64,000 nt of DNA. It comes from Phoronis australis (taxonomy: Eukaryota > Phoronida > Phoronidae). The stretch is from NCBI GenBank assembly GCA_002633005.1, contig NMRA01000022.1:1358518-1422517 (forward strand). Reading direction: 5' to 3'. A program made the position numbers and the translations under genes. Shown here piece by piece: positions 13,901 through 24,835 of this stretch. The notes below the pieces were generated by a model that was not told the origin of the DNA, searched no databases, and was given only the letters and a program-made list of their open reading frames with translations. Position 1 is the first letter of the stretch. Every line of letters begins with the position of its first letter.

Positions 13901-15185
13901 TATACAAGGACTAGCCAATTCAAGGACTAGCCAATATACAAGAACTAGTCAATATTCAAGGACTAGTCAATATTGAAGTACTAGCCCTATTCAAGAGCCA
14001 GTCGATATTCAAAAACTAGCCAATATTCAAGAACTAGTCAATATGAAAGGACTAGTCAATAGCAAGGACTATATACAAGGACTAGCCAACATTCAGGGAC
14101 TAGCCAACAGGCAAGAACTAGTCAATATTCAATGACTAGACAACACTAATTCATTCGCACATGCTGGGGCACAGTCACCATGTCTAGCCACTTCCAGGTG
14201 AAAACTGCTGTGATAGCTGATTATAATTCTCCCTTTAAATAAAGTCAGACAGAATGAAAAGTTAGTTTTTTGACAGCTGGTTTAGCATTAAAAATCACAT
14301 ACCACTTTGTAGTTGTAGATTTCACCGTTGTAGATCAGCCAAAGATGAGGAAATATGTGAATTCTCATTGGTTGCATGCCATAGATGCTGAAAATGTTCA
14401 GAAACATAATAACAAAATGACCAGCATAACTAAGGGCCAAAACCCAGTAAGGGGTCTGTCAATAACCTGGCAGTTTCAAATTGATCTTTGTAAATTATAA
14501 TAGACAGGTAGGCAAAAGTGAATTTCAAAATCATATCCAAAATGACATTTTGGAACATCTTTGTTGAGGGCAAATGGTGTTTTCCATGCAAGAACGTGTG
14601 GCTAAGCCTCTAGCATTAATTTGTGAATCAATTAGGATGGATTAGTCAGTCTGACATAGGCTCGCTTAGACTTTGGGGTAACAAAACCCCAAATGTTAGC
14701 ATAGGTGTTGTCTCATGTTGGCACCGTGAAAAAGAGACAATAGCAACTGTATAGCTATGACTGGTCAGAGGGTCTGATCCATAGGAACTGGATTTGAACT
14801 CGCGGCATTGTACTGGTATGTATGTTTTAGGACACTATGTATATCTACTAAAGTACTGAAGAGTAAGTATGTAGCACGACATGAGCATTCAATATAAATG
14901 TTGAGAATTCTGACTGGAAGGAATTACATGTAATATCTGTACGTGTGGGCATCAACCTGGATGAGTGCAGTGCTTAATATAACATCACATGCTGAAAATT
15001 AGACACAATGCTACTAACTTGTCGATGATAGCCAGCCTATGGAATCCTAGGGCACAGCTTGGCCCTATGGGGTTGACGTTTTCTATACGGAAAGCGTCCG
15101 GCCCTCGGTGCGCAATCTTCCACATACAGCTGCATTGCTTAGAGATGCACTCCTCACTTCCAAACACAGCCCAGATGCCACACAT
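4966..15185 (-). CDS. ASNS: Asparagine synthetase (glutamine-hydrolysing), complete, 10 coding exons
   Basis: ASNS makes asparagine from aspartate, ATP and glutamine in the cytosol. Exons in transcript order: 15019-15185, 14303-14387, 12859-13096, 12391-12555, 11610-11705, 11179-11309, 7995-8121, 6364-6571, 5951-6188, 4966-5169. All have GT..AG borders, the phases join, and the total is 1659 nt or 552 aa (human 561). The start MCGIW places the catalytic Cys2 of the N-terminal glutaminase. HRGPDAF, YNGEIYN and the CDGE loop line the glutamine site. The synthetase half has the pyrophosphate loop SGGLDSS (250-256) and SGEGSDEL (356-363), then [13 protein letters not shown] and [10 protein letters not shown], ending in [12 protein letters not shown]. 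The TTTCAG five bases before the ATG suggests a spliced upstream 5' UTR exon. Intron 2 holds a minisatellite and the intron between exons 6 and 7 a transposon. No inactivating lesion was found. Confidence 0.96.
6241..6276. repeat. TG-rich microsatellite
   Basis: An imperfect TG run interrupted by TGCG and TTTG steps, in the ASNS intron between exons 8 and 9, 52 bp from the start of exon 9. Confidence 0.85.
8906..11095. mobile_element. Candidate non-autonomous or decayed hAT-like element in an ASNS intron
   Basis: The left end begins CAGAGCTCAACG and the reverse complement of the right end begins CAGGGCTCGTCT. Both continue into a shared GCAGGT(T/C)GCATT block. AACAT directly flanks both ends (8901-8905 and 11096-11100) as a 5-bp target duplication. 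CAGGGCTC-type termini are typical of hAT elements, whose duplications are usually 8 bp, though 5-bp groups exist. Open frames inside (for example 10370-10624 minus) resemble no transposase I know, so the element is non-autonomous or heavily decayed. It fills most of the 3-kb intron between ASNS exons 7 and 6. Confidence 0.55.
13256..14141. repeat. Degenerate minisatellite, unit about 16 bp, in ASNS intron 2
   Basis: Two blocks (about 13256-13430 and 13752-14141) are made of variants of AAGGACTAGTCAATAT, with the variable spots AGTC/AGCC and CAATAT/CAATTC. A non-repetitive stretch separates them. The array lies wholly between ASNS exon 3 (ends 13096) and exon 2 (starts 14303). Confidence 0.9.
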
Positions 15186-16678
15186 CTTCTCTGAAATGAC
15201 AGTGCATAGATTGTGTACGTAGTGGTCTGCAGTTCTCGCCCTCAATCCCTCACTTTTGGAATCCAATATCGGCCCCATTTTTCCACTGAAAAATATTGAA
15301 AACCAAACGAAATCCCTCTCAAAATGACTAAAAATTCCCCTCAAGTGATTGAAAAATTACCCTCGAGGTTCGAATCACTTGTAACTCACATTAAGGTGAA
15401 AATTTGAAAGAGCACAAAATGTTAGTTTTGGTTACTTGAGGCAGAGCCTATGAGAGCTTGCAGCAGTGTGGGTGTGCTATTGATGGTGATCGGGAGGCAG
15501 AAATTTTCCCTCACCCCGAAATATTCCCTTCCCAGAAGGCACATGCAACTTTCCTCTCAGATGAACGAGGGCCCTGATGTAGACGGCATTACATTAATAT
15601 AGGTAACTGAATGGTTCTGGCATTACATAAATGAGGAACAAGATGAGTTTTAGAATAAATATCACTCGAGGGTGAAGCCCTAGAAACCATCTCGCTTGAA
15701 CCTATTCCTCAATTTTCTGTGATATATTACACTTGCCCTGTTAGAAACTTTCAGTTCCTTCATGTTGATGCTTAAATGGAACCACTAAGATGACATCATA
15801 GGTCATCAGGTCAATACTAATGACAACAAAATATAGGTATATTTGTCGTCTGCTCTGTCAAAATGGCTTACAAATTCAGTGAAGAAAGTTTGCCAAGATT
15901 TGATGTTGTTTTAACGGAGGAGCCAGACAAAAGATCCGGTTCTTAGATGAATTTTGAAGACGTTGAGGAAATAGTGCAGTCGAAGAAAGTAAAAACACAT
16001 CAGCAAAACAAAATATGTCATGACCTTCGAAACGTACATGTAGCTCTCAGCAACCTGACCATTTAATGTTGAAATTTGACAGTGGTTTATCATTGATATC
16101 AGAATTGTTGTTCATTCAGCTAGAATGCATTCTGGTTTTTGAAGTTTGATTGTTTTGCATACATCTATTAATAAATGTTTCAAAGTTCCTTTACGTAGAG
16201 TAATATTAGACTCAAGGAATATTTCTCAGACATTGAGTATCCTTGCACACAATTTGTTACATTTTTCAACTCTGCTTGAAGTGCGCTAAGCAATTATATC
16301 GTCCTGAATGCCGGCCAACCGAGGGGCTATGTGTTGCCTAGGAGCGTGCATGCCGTCGCATAGTGATGCGCTTGCAAATTCTGAGACCCAAGTTAAAATC
16401 CGTCACAAGCCCATGACAGCATTCTGTCTTTCAGCAAATTTTCCAGATGTGAGGGGTTCCAAACGTGCCATAACATCTGGCTCATTTGTTAACTGCCCAG
16501 CACCATCGTTTCTCCTGTATGACAACAAGCAGGCCAATTATCTCCCAGGCTTCAAAGGGTTACTGAAACCTGGCAGAATGGATTGTCTTAACTTCTGTTG
16601 TAGTTGGGCGATTTTGGTGATTCAAAAACTAAACATGATCAGCATTTGACAAGGAATTCAGAAATGCTATTGGTTTAT

Positions 16679-16911
16679 GTTCAAATATGTTATAACTTAA
16701 CTTTCATTTTTAGCAGCACAGCCCAGTCAGGCTATAGGATCTGATCCCAGATTAGAGCAATTATCAAACAAAAGAAAGCTGGCCCTCCAACCATAACTGC
16801 CAGAATGAAGTTAATCACTCATGTAAGATATTGGCTACAGGGGTAAACTTCCCAACTTGTTGTTGGGCTATAGAATCGAACAAGTTGGGAGCAAGGGGAA
16901 AAAGCCGTAAT
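16679..16911 (+). repeat. Dispersed repeat, copy 1
   Basis: This block matches 35241-35475 in the same orientation, sharing runs such as GTAAGATATTGGCTACAGGG and CTTCCCAACTTGTTGTTG with scattered differences and small indels. No terminal structure or coding frame is evident, so its class is unknown. Confidence 0.8.
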
Positions 16912-18286
16912 CATAACTAATGCAAGTTTCAAATTTCCCACCAAATCCATATGTCACTCCATGACATAACTAAAATGGTTACTAATGTACCCTTGTGTAG
17001 TGTAATGTACCTTCAACCTTTGGGCTACAAAATATTGCCCACAAGTATTTTTTACATACTGCTGTTCTCATGAACAATACTGATATTTTCAAAATGAATC
17101 CAGTCTGACAAAAAACAATGGACAATATCAAATTTGTGGGCAATAAAATGCCACACAGGACTTGGCTAGTAACATCCTAGAAGACACGTCAAGTGATGTT
17201 ACAGAGGCAGGTTCTCTCTCTATCTCTCAAGAGAACTTGCAACAAACCAACAAGTAGTGGCAGCACAAAACTCGAGACCATCCCATACATTTGTAACTTA
17301 GTAAAAAATCTGACGTTGATTGACTATGCGTAGTGTATGTACCCCCCAACCAGTACCATTTTTACTGTTTAAGAGTGGAACACTGGGCCTAGCATTGCTT
17401 CAACTATTTTGACCAACTGTTGAATGTATTGAAAACTAGGCAAATAGCACCAATAAAGTTTTTGAAAAAGTAGTTACTTGTCATTTCCTTTTTGTAAGAA
17501 TCATATTGCAAGAGAAGAAGTTCTCATTATACTGTGTTAAGATATGCAATGTATCATCATCTAGAACAGCACGGTAATAACTTTTCTTATTTTAGTATGT
17601 GATACTTCTTCAGTTTGATCAAGAACTTTCTGTTAAATTAACAGCCATCTTTTGAATGGTAGAAGTGGGCTGTGACCACAAGTTGTAGTGTACGTATATA
17701 CCCTTTTATATGTAACTGTGATGCATTAGGCCATAAAATTTTAGATTACAAACCTGGAATGATGATATTTCAAAATAAGTCCGCCTTTACAGTTATATGA
17801 CAACCTTCATTTTTCACCAAAAGTGGCCACCGAATATGGACCTTGATAGTGATTTGCCCACAAATGATGTCTAGAGAAATCATAGTAAGTGAGGGGTAAT
17901 AGTTGTTTTAGCATATGCGGCTATAGTTTGTGATTATAGCATCCATTCACTAGTTGTAGTAGAGATAGAGGCTGTAGTGAAGACTGAAGCGAGTGAGAAG
18001 TGAACAGTTGTTCCATGTGTCAAGCTGGAAAGCGGTCAACAGAGCGTTCAGGAGATGTATATGGAGACCCGCCGAGAGGCTGAAGCCCGAAGTAGACAAG
18101 TCCTCTGGCTCTTATATCTGGTGGGGTATCGCAGAGCTTGTAGATACCACATGCAGTCTCCGAGCGCACCTCGAATACAGTCTTCATTCTGACTGGGCAG
18201 ACTAGATAGCAGATGCCACAGATATTTTGATGTTTCTGCGTCTTCAGTAGGCTGGCTATGTAACCACTTATTTACAGGCGGGTTAC

Positions 18287-18428
18287 GTGTCTAGCTACAC
18301 ATGCGTCCTCAGCTCCTGATCGTCCACAATACACTATATACCGAATATACTGCAAGTAGTATAGTAGTATACATACCGGTATAGCTGTATTGGGGATGAT
18401 CAGAAGCTAAGGACGCCAGTGTCTAGAC
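18287..18428. repeat. Inverted repeat upstream of ASNS
   Basis: Imperfect inverted arms of about 55 bp (18287-18343 and 18376-18428) can pair through GTGTCTAG..., GTCCTCAGCTCCTGATC and CACTATATACCG against CGGTATAGCTG..., GATCAGAAGCTAAGGAC and GTCTAGAC. A 30-35 bp AT-rich spacer separates them. It resembles a fold-back MITE. Confidence 0.75.
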
Positions 18429-18472
18429 AATGACAATCGCCTCTGGTCGGGCCAACAGAGGCGATGGTCATT
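18429..18472. repeat. 17-bp stem hairpin next to the fold-back repeat
   Basis: AATGACAATCGCCTCTG (18429-18445) pairs with CAGAGGCGATGGTCATT (18456-18472) at 16 of 17 positions around the 10-nt loop GTCGGGCCAA. It directly abuts the inverted repeat ending at 18428 and is probably part of the same element. Confidence 0.8.
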
Positions 18473-18736
18473 GCCTAGCCAGTGTCTAGCTATAGCTGGT
18501 GGTTACCTGAAGCCAACACAAACTTTACGACACGCTTCGATTCCTTGCTGCATTTTGACGCTATCCTCCGTTCACCTGTCTTGCTGGCTAAGGCAGGAGT
18601 GACCCGGTGCTGGTGTCCGCTCTCGGGACGGGGAAACCAAGCGTGGCCATTTCGCGTACAGGCATAAACACAACAGCACCAATGACCAAGAGTCAAGACG
18701 AGGGCACTAGTCGGACGTAGCGGTCAACACTGCAAA

Positions 18737-18745
18737 TGATGAAAC
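18737..18745. promoter_or_regulatory. CARE / amino-acid response element-like site
   Basis: TGATGAAAC is identical to the nutrient-sensing element 1 (CARE, bound by ATF4-C/EBP) known from mammalian ASNS promoters. Here it lies upstream of ASNS, about 3.55 kb before the ATG, in a locally GC-richer area where a first exon would be expected. A 9-mer can occur by chance, and no transcription start is known. Confidence 0.35.
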
Positions 18746-18802
18746 GTTTCCTCACCCTGACAATGAACGCACACAATCGCCGGTAGGTGTCGGGCATTCC
18801 TA

Positions 18803-18810
18803 TGACGTCA
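18803..18810. promoter_or_regulatory. CRE palindrome TGACGTCA upstream of ASNS
   Basis: A perfect 8-bp cAMP/ATF response element lies 58 bp beyond the CARE-like site. ATF/CREB-family factors bind this sequence. Function is inferred from location only. Confidence 0.3.
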
Positions 18811-19024
18811 CTGTGCGTGTAACCGACTGGCAACCAAGTCGGAAAAAGAACTCGAACTTTAAAGTCAATTAATTAAACATGGGATGAAGGTATGGGAAAA
18901 TCAACGCCACAGATGAACTTCTATACGCCTAGTGAACACGTGGATACTAAAATCATGATTGTAGATTAAAAAGTAAAGAAGTTATGGTGGTTGAAAGTGG
19001 GACCGCTACGTCCGACTAGTGCCG

Positions 19025-19215
19025 NNNNNNNNNNNNNNNNNNNNNNNNNNNNNNNNNNNNNNNNNNNNNNNNNNNNNNNNNNNNNNNNNNNNNNNNNNNN
19101 NNNNNNNNNNNNNNNNNNNNNNNNNNNNNNNNNNNNNNNNNNNNNNNNNNNNNNNNNNNNNNNNNNNNNNNNNNNNNNNNNNNNNNNNNNNNNNNNNNNN
19201 NNNNNNNNNNNNNNN
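19025..19215. other. Assembly gap (N run) followed by a CA microsatellite
   Basis: There are 191 Ns, immediately followed by (CA)n at 19216-19229. The gap was probably caused by the dinucleotide repeat. Confidence 0.98.
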
Positions 19216-19229
19216 CACACACACACACA

Positions 19230-20559
19230 TACTGCCACATTCTGATGGCACATGAGTAGGCCCCCACTGAGTACTGTCGTTCTCTGGAAAAATCAGCGTT
19301 TCACGAAATTATGGCCGTGCAAATGTAAGCCCATGTGATATGAGGCGTCAGTGAAATATAGGCCGGTTGAAACAAAACTTTGACGATGTGTGCAGATGGA
19401 CGTCCCTTTGTACAGGCGCATACTTTGCTCAAAGGCACACTTCGCGACATGGTTTCAGTGACACCTCATTTCCTGGACTATTGCACAGCTAAATTTTACT
19501 GCGAATGCGAATTTAACGGGGGGAACAGGTATTTCCCATTCAGTGACTAACCGTTTCAAAAGCAGTGTTACTAGTGTTTTCAGTGGAAATGATACGGACT
19601 AAAACATCATTAACTGAACCAAATTCTAATAATGAATGAGAGAGGAGCAGAGAAAAGTTTGATTGCCTTAAAACCGCTGTAAAACCAAGGAAAATGTCAA
19701 CCGAATTTTAATTGAAAAAACAAGTGCTTAGAACTAATTTACAAACTAACGGGCTTAAATACGCACGTGTGCAGGCACGGTTGTAATCCCGCGGTTACTC
19801 AAAGTGAAAAGTAGGGATGGCGAATTTATCGGTCAAATTATTTTATCAAAGCGGCTACAAACTCGCGCTCCATCAAAGAAGCAAACGTTTTGGTATAGAC
19901 CATTTAGCGCAATGTAGTTGGTGTAAACTAGCTCCTAAGTTCAGCCCAAATTCCATACAGGCACCCAATCAAACCGGATTACATTCGGCACCAGACAATC
20001 CGGCGTATGAACCGTGTAGCCTTCGTGACGTTACCTAGCTGGAACCGTCCGGAATGGTTCTTGCCGGGGCTCGGAGCGGCGTACGCCGTGACTTCTGAAC
20101 CCTTAGCCAAAACAAACTCAGTTCTTTCCGTCGAACCTGTGGATTAGCCTTCCAAATTAACGTGAATGATAAGCAGATTGGTACTATAAATGGTTTAAAT
20201 CCAGAAGTTGTTTTTTGTGATTGCAAGACGTGTTTAAACTGAGTTAAAGACTGCCTTAAACGCAATTCCAATATCAAAGCAGGTTCTGCAATTTCATAGG
20301 CTCTCAAACCAGTGATTCAAATACCGTTTTCATTTCAACCAAACGATGACAGGTAACTCCAAGCGTTGCACCTTAATTTGCAAACACATGGTCGATAGTC
20401 TCTTGGGCCCAGGGGTTGTTTCTGTCGAGTTACGCGAGTCATGAAATAAAGTTTTGTAGCTTTCGAGTAGAGTTTCGAGTAAATACATAATTCACCGGAC
20501 GTTAAACATTATTCCTCGAGTGATATTTTCAACTTCAACTATTTTTGCAAATACATCAA
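19230..20559. other. Intergenic, nothing recognised
   Basis: Both strands lack extended coding frames with family features. The 20035-20307 minus frame has no domain pattern. Confidence 0.5.
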
Positions 20560-21800
20560 GCCTTCTTATGTTTCTTATCTCATCTTCGATTGAGCACTGA
20601 GAGACACTTTGTATGCATATGAAGTAACTTGTTCATTGACTCAGCAATGTGCTTCATCATAATCCATACGTGTTAAAGTTCAAAGGCTTTAGTCAAACTT
20701 TAAAAAGAATCTTTGTCCTTTTATCAGCAAACTTTCCTCGCTATTTCTGTTTTTCACCATTTTTGATTAGTTATGAATCATTTATAAAAGTCAATATTTT
20801 AACAGTTTTCTCTGTTTTGAATTTTTAACAAACAGGTTTATTTTAATCGACAAAATAAATGTTCACAAAAATAGGCTGTTAAAACCCACGGTTTTTTAGA
20901 TGCATGATTCGATTAAAATTTCCGAGATTTTTATTAGTGAATGCCAGGCCGACAATCAGGTTAAGGGGAGAGGGATTTTTGAAACCGCATCAAAGATCAT
21001 GACCATGTCGATGTATCACATAGATGTACATGTAAAAATCGATTTAATTCTTATTTCAAACTGTCTCGTTCGCCAGAATGGACGCTATCAACTCTCTGAT
21101 TATTCAGGTATTCAGTGAGACTCAAAACTGTCTCTGCGAAGTATCTCATAATCAGAAAAAACTCCCGTTTGGTTTGAATTCCAGGCGACAACGGTTTCTA
21201 AATCGAGAATAGATCCAGGTAGTCGAAAGTTAATGAAGTTGAACGATTTTAGTCAAAGCTTCAGAAATCTCTTTGATGTTTTGTTAGTAAATTTGTCTTT
21301 TTTGCCGTTTTTTATCACTTTTGATTGGGTTTGAATTGTTTGGAATAAACAAGATTTTACGAGTTTTCAGTGTTGAATTTTTCAGCAAAGAGGTTCATTT
21401 TCGAAACACCAAAATAAACAATGTACTTTCACAAATGTTGGTGGTTATAAGATTACGGTTGTTCTTGGAATACCGATCAAATTCTCCGAGATTATTGTTA
21501 GAAAATGCAAGACCGACACGCGGGTTTGGGGATTTTTTGTACTCGGATGAAAGATCATAATTCATTTCTATGTAGCACATAAAAATAATCGATTTCAATT
21601 GACTTTAAATTTAAAATACCTGATTCCCCAAACTCGAGGCCAAGAACTTTAAATTGGACGCTATCATCTTCAAATATCTGGACATTCAGCTCTGAAGTGA
21701 TCCATTAAACTGTTTTATCGATTAATTTCATCATTAAAAAAACTCCTGTTTGGTTTCAACAACTGATGACGGCGGTTTCTAAATCGACAATAGATCCAGA
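20560..21800 (+). repeat. Diverged tandem repeat, period about 550-580 bp
   Basis: The stretch from about 20690 (GTCAAACTTT...AATCTTTG, later TTTTTGATTAGTTATGAA) recurs from about 21250 with the same block order: ATTTCCGAGATTTTTATTAG against ATTCTCCGAGATTATTGTTAG, then AAAGATCAT, CACATA and AATCGATTT. The flanking motif ACTCCCGTTTGGTTT...GGTTTCTAAATCGA occurs at about 21163 and again near 21741. At least two full units and the start of a third are visible, with substantial divergence. Confidence 0.7.
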
Positions 21801-22997
21801 TAAAATGTTTAATTTTTAATAACCACACATATGTCAATTACAGCAGCTTGCTGTTAGCCATACGTGTGCATAGCATCAGCGAGAACCTTTTTGGCAAATT
21901 GATTGAGTTCCTCCAAAATAAACTGAACTCCTGTCATTCATTGATATCTACCGAATTGGTTGATTTTATGATTGTGTCTTTTTAATCTTAAATCTATTTG
22001 TGCGTGTTGATGCACTATTTTATTTTATAGTGCGTAAGGTTACGTCATACTACGCGTGTCAATTGGTTAAAGCTTCTTATATAACCGACGTTCCGCTCCT
22101 ATCTGACCTTCTTGACATGAACCGCTATACTGGTAACGCGTACAACGCTAACGATGTTTTTATAGAGCCTAGAGCCTATATCATTGTAAGTTTATACTAT
22201 TTTTTCGCATATTACCGTAGAATTCACTGGCTGTTTCTCGTATTGTGTAAGACTGTTTAATTAGTCCATGCTGTATTACATGGAATATCTTTATGGTAAT
22301 GTAACGGGAACGCTGTATTTCCCTAGACTTATTATTCGTTATATTTGTTTCAGTGAAACCGGCCTTGTCGGACAGTAAGCATAACGTCAACCTTGTTCAG
22401 AATAAACGTATCATATCCGACTACCCCGTGTGTTGAATGCCCATGGCTCCTACAGTGAGAGTTGATAAAATTGTATACATGCAAAATATTAAGTATGAAA
22501 ATGATTTATTTACATGCGTAATTATATGTCATTGTAATCTTACCATGAGTTCTTATTAATTTTTGTATTAGTGTATAATAATTGTATATTAATTTTTTGT
22601 ATTTATTTAACCCTGATACAATGCCTCTTGGAGCTTTCTGTGATTGTATATTTATTCTACTGAATATTTCACAATAAACACCAAAAAAGATTGCATTATC
22701 CCCATGAAAAACATTGTTGCAGTAACCCTATTTCGTGAACATCAAGTATGTAATTCCGTAAACAGGTAATAACTGAGTCTAATTAATAGGACTAGACTAG
22801 TATTGCAGCACGAAACTAAACCGCTCCAACGGTAACGAATTACCGAATCGGTCTGCCACTTCTCTTCTTACGTACCTTTATCAATTTTACGCAGAAAACA
22901 TGCGTCAAATATCTATTCTCAAGCAAAATGACAGCTGAATTGGATAATAATAACAGGCAAACCCATAACCATGGGTATGTCAAATTTATCACAGACG
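21801..22997. other. Intergenic, nothing recognised
   Basis: AT-rich non-coding DNA. The 22000-22260 plus frame has no recognisable domain. The right border is the start of the 1.8-kb duplicated unit. Confidence 0.5.
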
Positions 22998-24834
22998 TAA
23001 ATTCCTTTATTCAAAATAGGTAACTGTTTTGAAAGACACTTTTTGTTCACGGTTCCATTACTTGCCCAATTTTTTCTCTTTTGCCCTACTAAATCGGGGG
23101 ATGAGTTGTATGTGACAGGGGGTCGAAATCGAGACCAAAATTAGGACGTTGTAAAATGTCGTTTGTATGCCAAATTTTCCTGTTTGCGAAATCCACACTC
23201 CCCCAAGCACCATTAGCAACAGACTAAAATCGGAAATCGAAAATTAAAAACTCCCAAATGTTCATGGAGTATACGTAAGTGTTCATGACAGCTTAATTCT
23301 GAACATAAATGACCTGAACAGAAAATACAAGGTATTGTTTCAAAAATGATGCCTAAGGAATTTTTGCGATACCCAGTGAAAACTTGTGCTCTGAGCAAAC
23401 GTTACATGACTACAAATATTAGGTGCATTTTAAAAAAGAAACCAATGTGAGGCTGTGACGCTATTTATTACAGTTTATGAGACAAAATTTGGGAATAACT
23501 TAATAAAAAGTCCTCCCTAACTAGTGTTCAATAATATCGACCGATGCATTCTTCTACAACATTACATTTTTGCTGTAGCAGAAGTAATTTGTTATTTTAC
23601 TTAAACATATATAATTTTTTGTGTGAAATCTTAAGCCTCGGGATTTTGACGAATATTTCAAGAGGTTTTGCCCATGTCATAAATCTGAGACTCGTGTATG
23701 ATTTTCTATGTCTCTATCAGCAAGTTATCAGGTAATGACTATACGCAGTAATATGCATATTACGTTTCACGAAAACGGACGAATTTCGTATCGAATGAGC
23801 GTGGTTCTAACCGCATCGTCGTCATTCATTAGTGCTTTCTTCTTAACGATGATACCCCACGGGACTCTCGCGGCCCAATGGCGAGACATACTTCAATGAA
23901 CATCAAATCCTCTGTATTTTAACAACTGAACTTTTCAAAAGTACATGTACATGTTTTCCTGAATTGTAATATTTCATGCATTTGCTGCTATTGTTTTGCC
24001 AACAATTACCGCAAGTGGGATAATGACTATTCAAGGCTACACGTGCACACGCTTTAAACCACCATCCACCAGATCTATCTTCTGCGCAATTTTTATTTTC
24101 ATGTTCGTCATTATCATGGTCAATTGTCGAAAAATGAGCTCCGTTGAGTTGGTCCATCGAAGTTCCAGGATCTGAAACACTATTAGCAGATAAGTATAAT
24201 TTGTATTTCTTTTTCTCATTGGCAGTTGAGAATGAACTATGTTCACGTGTTACACTCTTGCCATTCCATTTGGTCATTATGTATTGAATTTTGTACTGAG
24301 CCTGCTGGGTTACATAGTGAATGTTGTCATTGCCGAGCCACATCTCTCCTCCGACGTCACCAAAACCATTCTTATAGTCATTCCAGTTCCTATTGAAATC
24401 GACGCTTCCGTTGATTCTTCGCTGGATAACCATCCACCCTTCATCGCAGACCACGGTAAAAGATTTGTGACTGTTAAATGGTCTGATGCGCAGAATGCCA
24501 GTATAGTGAATGCCTGAAAAATATGAACAGAAATACCACCCGCATTTCACTTGTTTTTCTATCTGCTGGATAGTGCATGTATATGGGGCTGCTGCCGGGT
24601 TTCGAAATACAGTTCATGTATTACCAGGGTCACACTTACACAAACATTTTATTTTATAGCACAGAACCACATATTCTTTGGATTCTAAAAAACTCGTTTG
24701 CACAAAAGCAACATCAGGATGCGTGTATTTTTCATAAAATACGATTTTCCAACTTTTTTACTTTTGATTTTTAGTTAAAAAAGACTGTCAATGTAGGAGT
24801 TTTCTCCAAAGACTTCTTACCGAAGAACGGCTTG
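22998..24834. repeat. 1.8-kb direct duplication, copy 1 (contains a FReD exon)
   Basis: The unit starts AAATTCCTTTATTCAAAATA and ends GAAGAACGGCTTG. It is nearly identical to 24836-26658 in the same orientation. Differences are scattered substitutions, about 19 bp around 23601-23619 present only in this copy, and two 3-bp insertions in the other copy. Confidence 0.95.
23903..24513 (-). CDS. Second copy of the terminal FReD exon (alternative or artefactual)
   Basis: This is a near-identical copy of the FReD exon at 25727-26337. It has the same TTTTTCAG acceptor, the same split glycine codon (GC ATT...) and the same C-terminus ...SSVVKIQRI. Only two amino-acid differences were noted: INGSVD against IDGSVD, and TSMDQ against TSMNQ. 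It can splice in frame to the microexon at 29694-29718, so it could be an alternative terminal exon of the same gene. Because the duplication junction is a single N, it may instead be the other haplotype of one exon, assembled in tandem. No second PAN exon or microexon is present between the copies, so this copy is not an independent complete gene. Confidence 0.75.
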
Positions 24835-24835
24835 N

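Larger units (their letters stand above)
15191..18736. other. ASNS upstream region / putative 5' UTR intron
   Basis: No coding exon is recognised. If the acceptor at 15191-15193 is used, this is the first intron of ASNS and the true transcription start lies further right, possibly near 18000-18750 where local GC and CpG content rises. The 15226-15575 part has ends that begin CAG and CTCG-like in inverted orientation, weakly suggesting a small hAT-type insertion. The 17993-18205 open frame has no recognisable domain. Confidence 0.4.

Noticed and set aside
13256-14141. CRISPR-like array
   Set aside because: Units are contiguous and degenerate with no unique spacers; this is a eukaryotic minisatellite.
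15226-15575. Small hAT-type MITE upstream of ASNS exon 1
   Set aside because: The ends are only weakly similar and no target duplication is visible.
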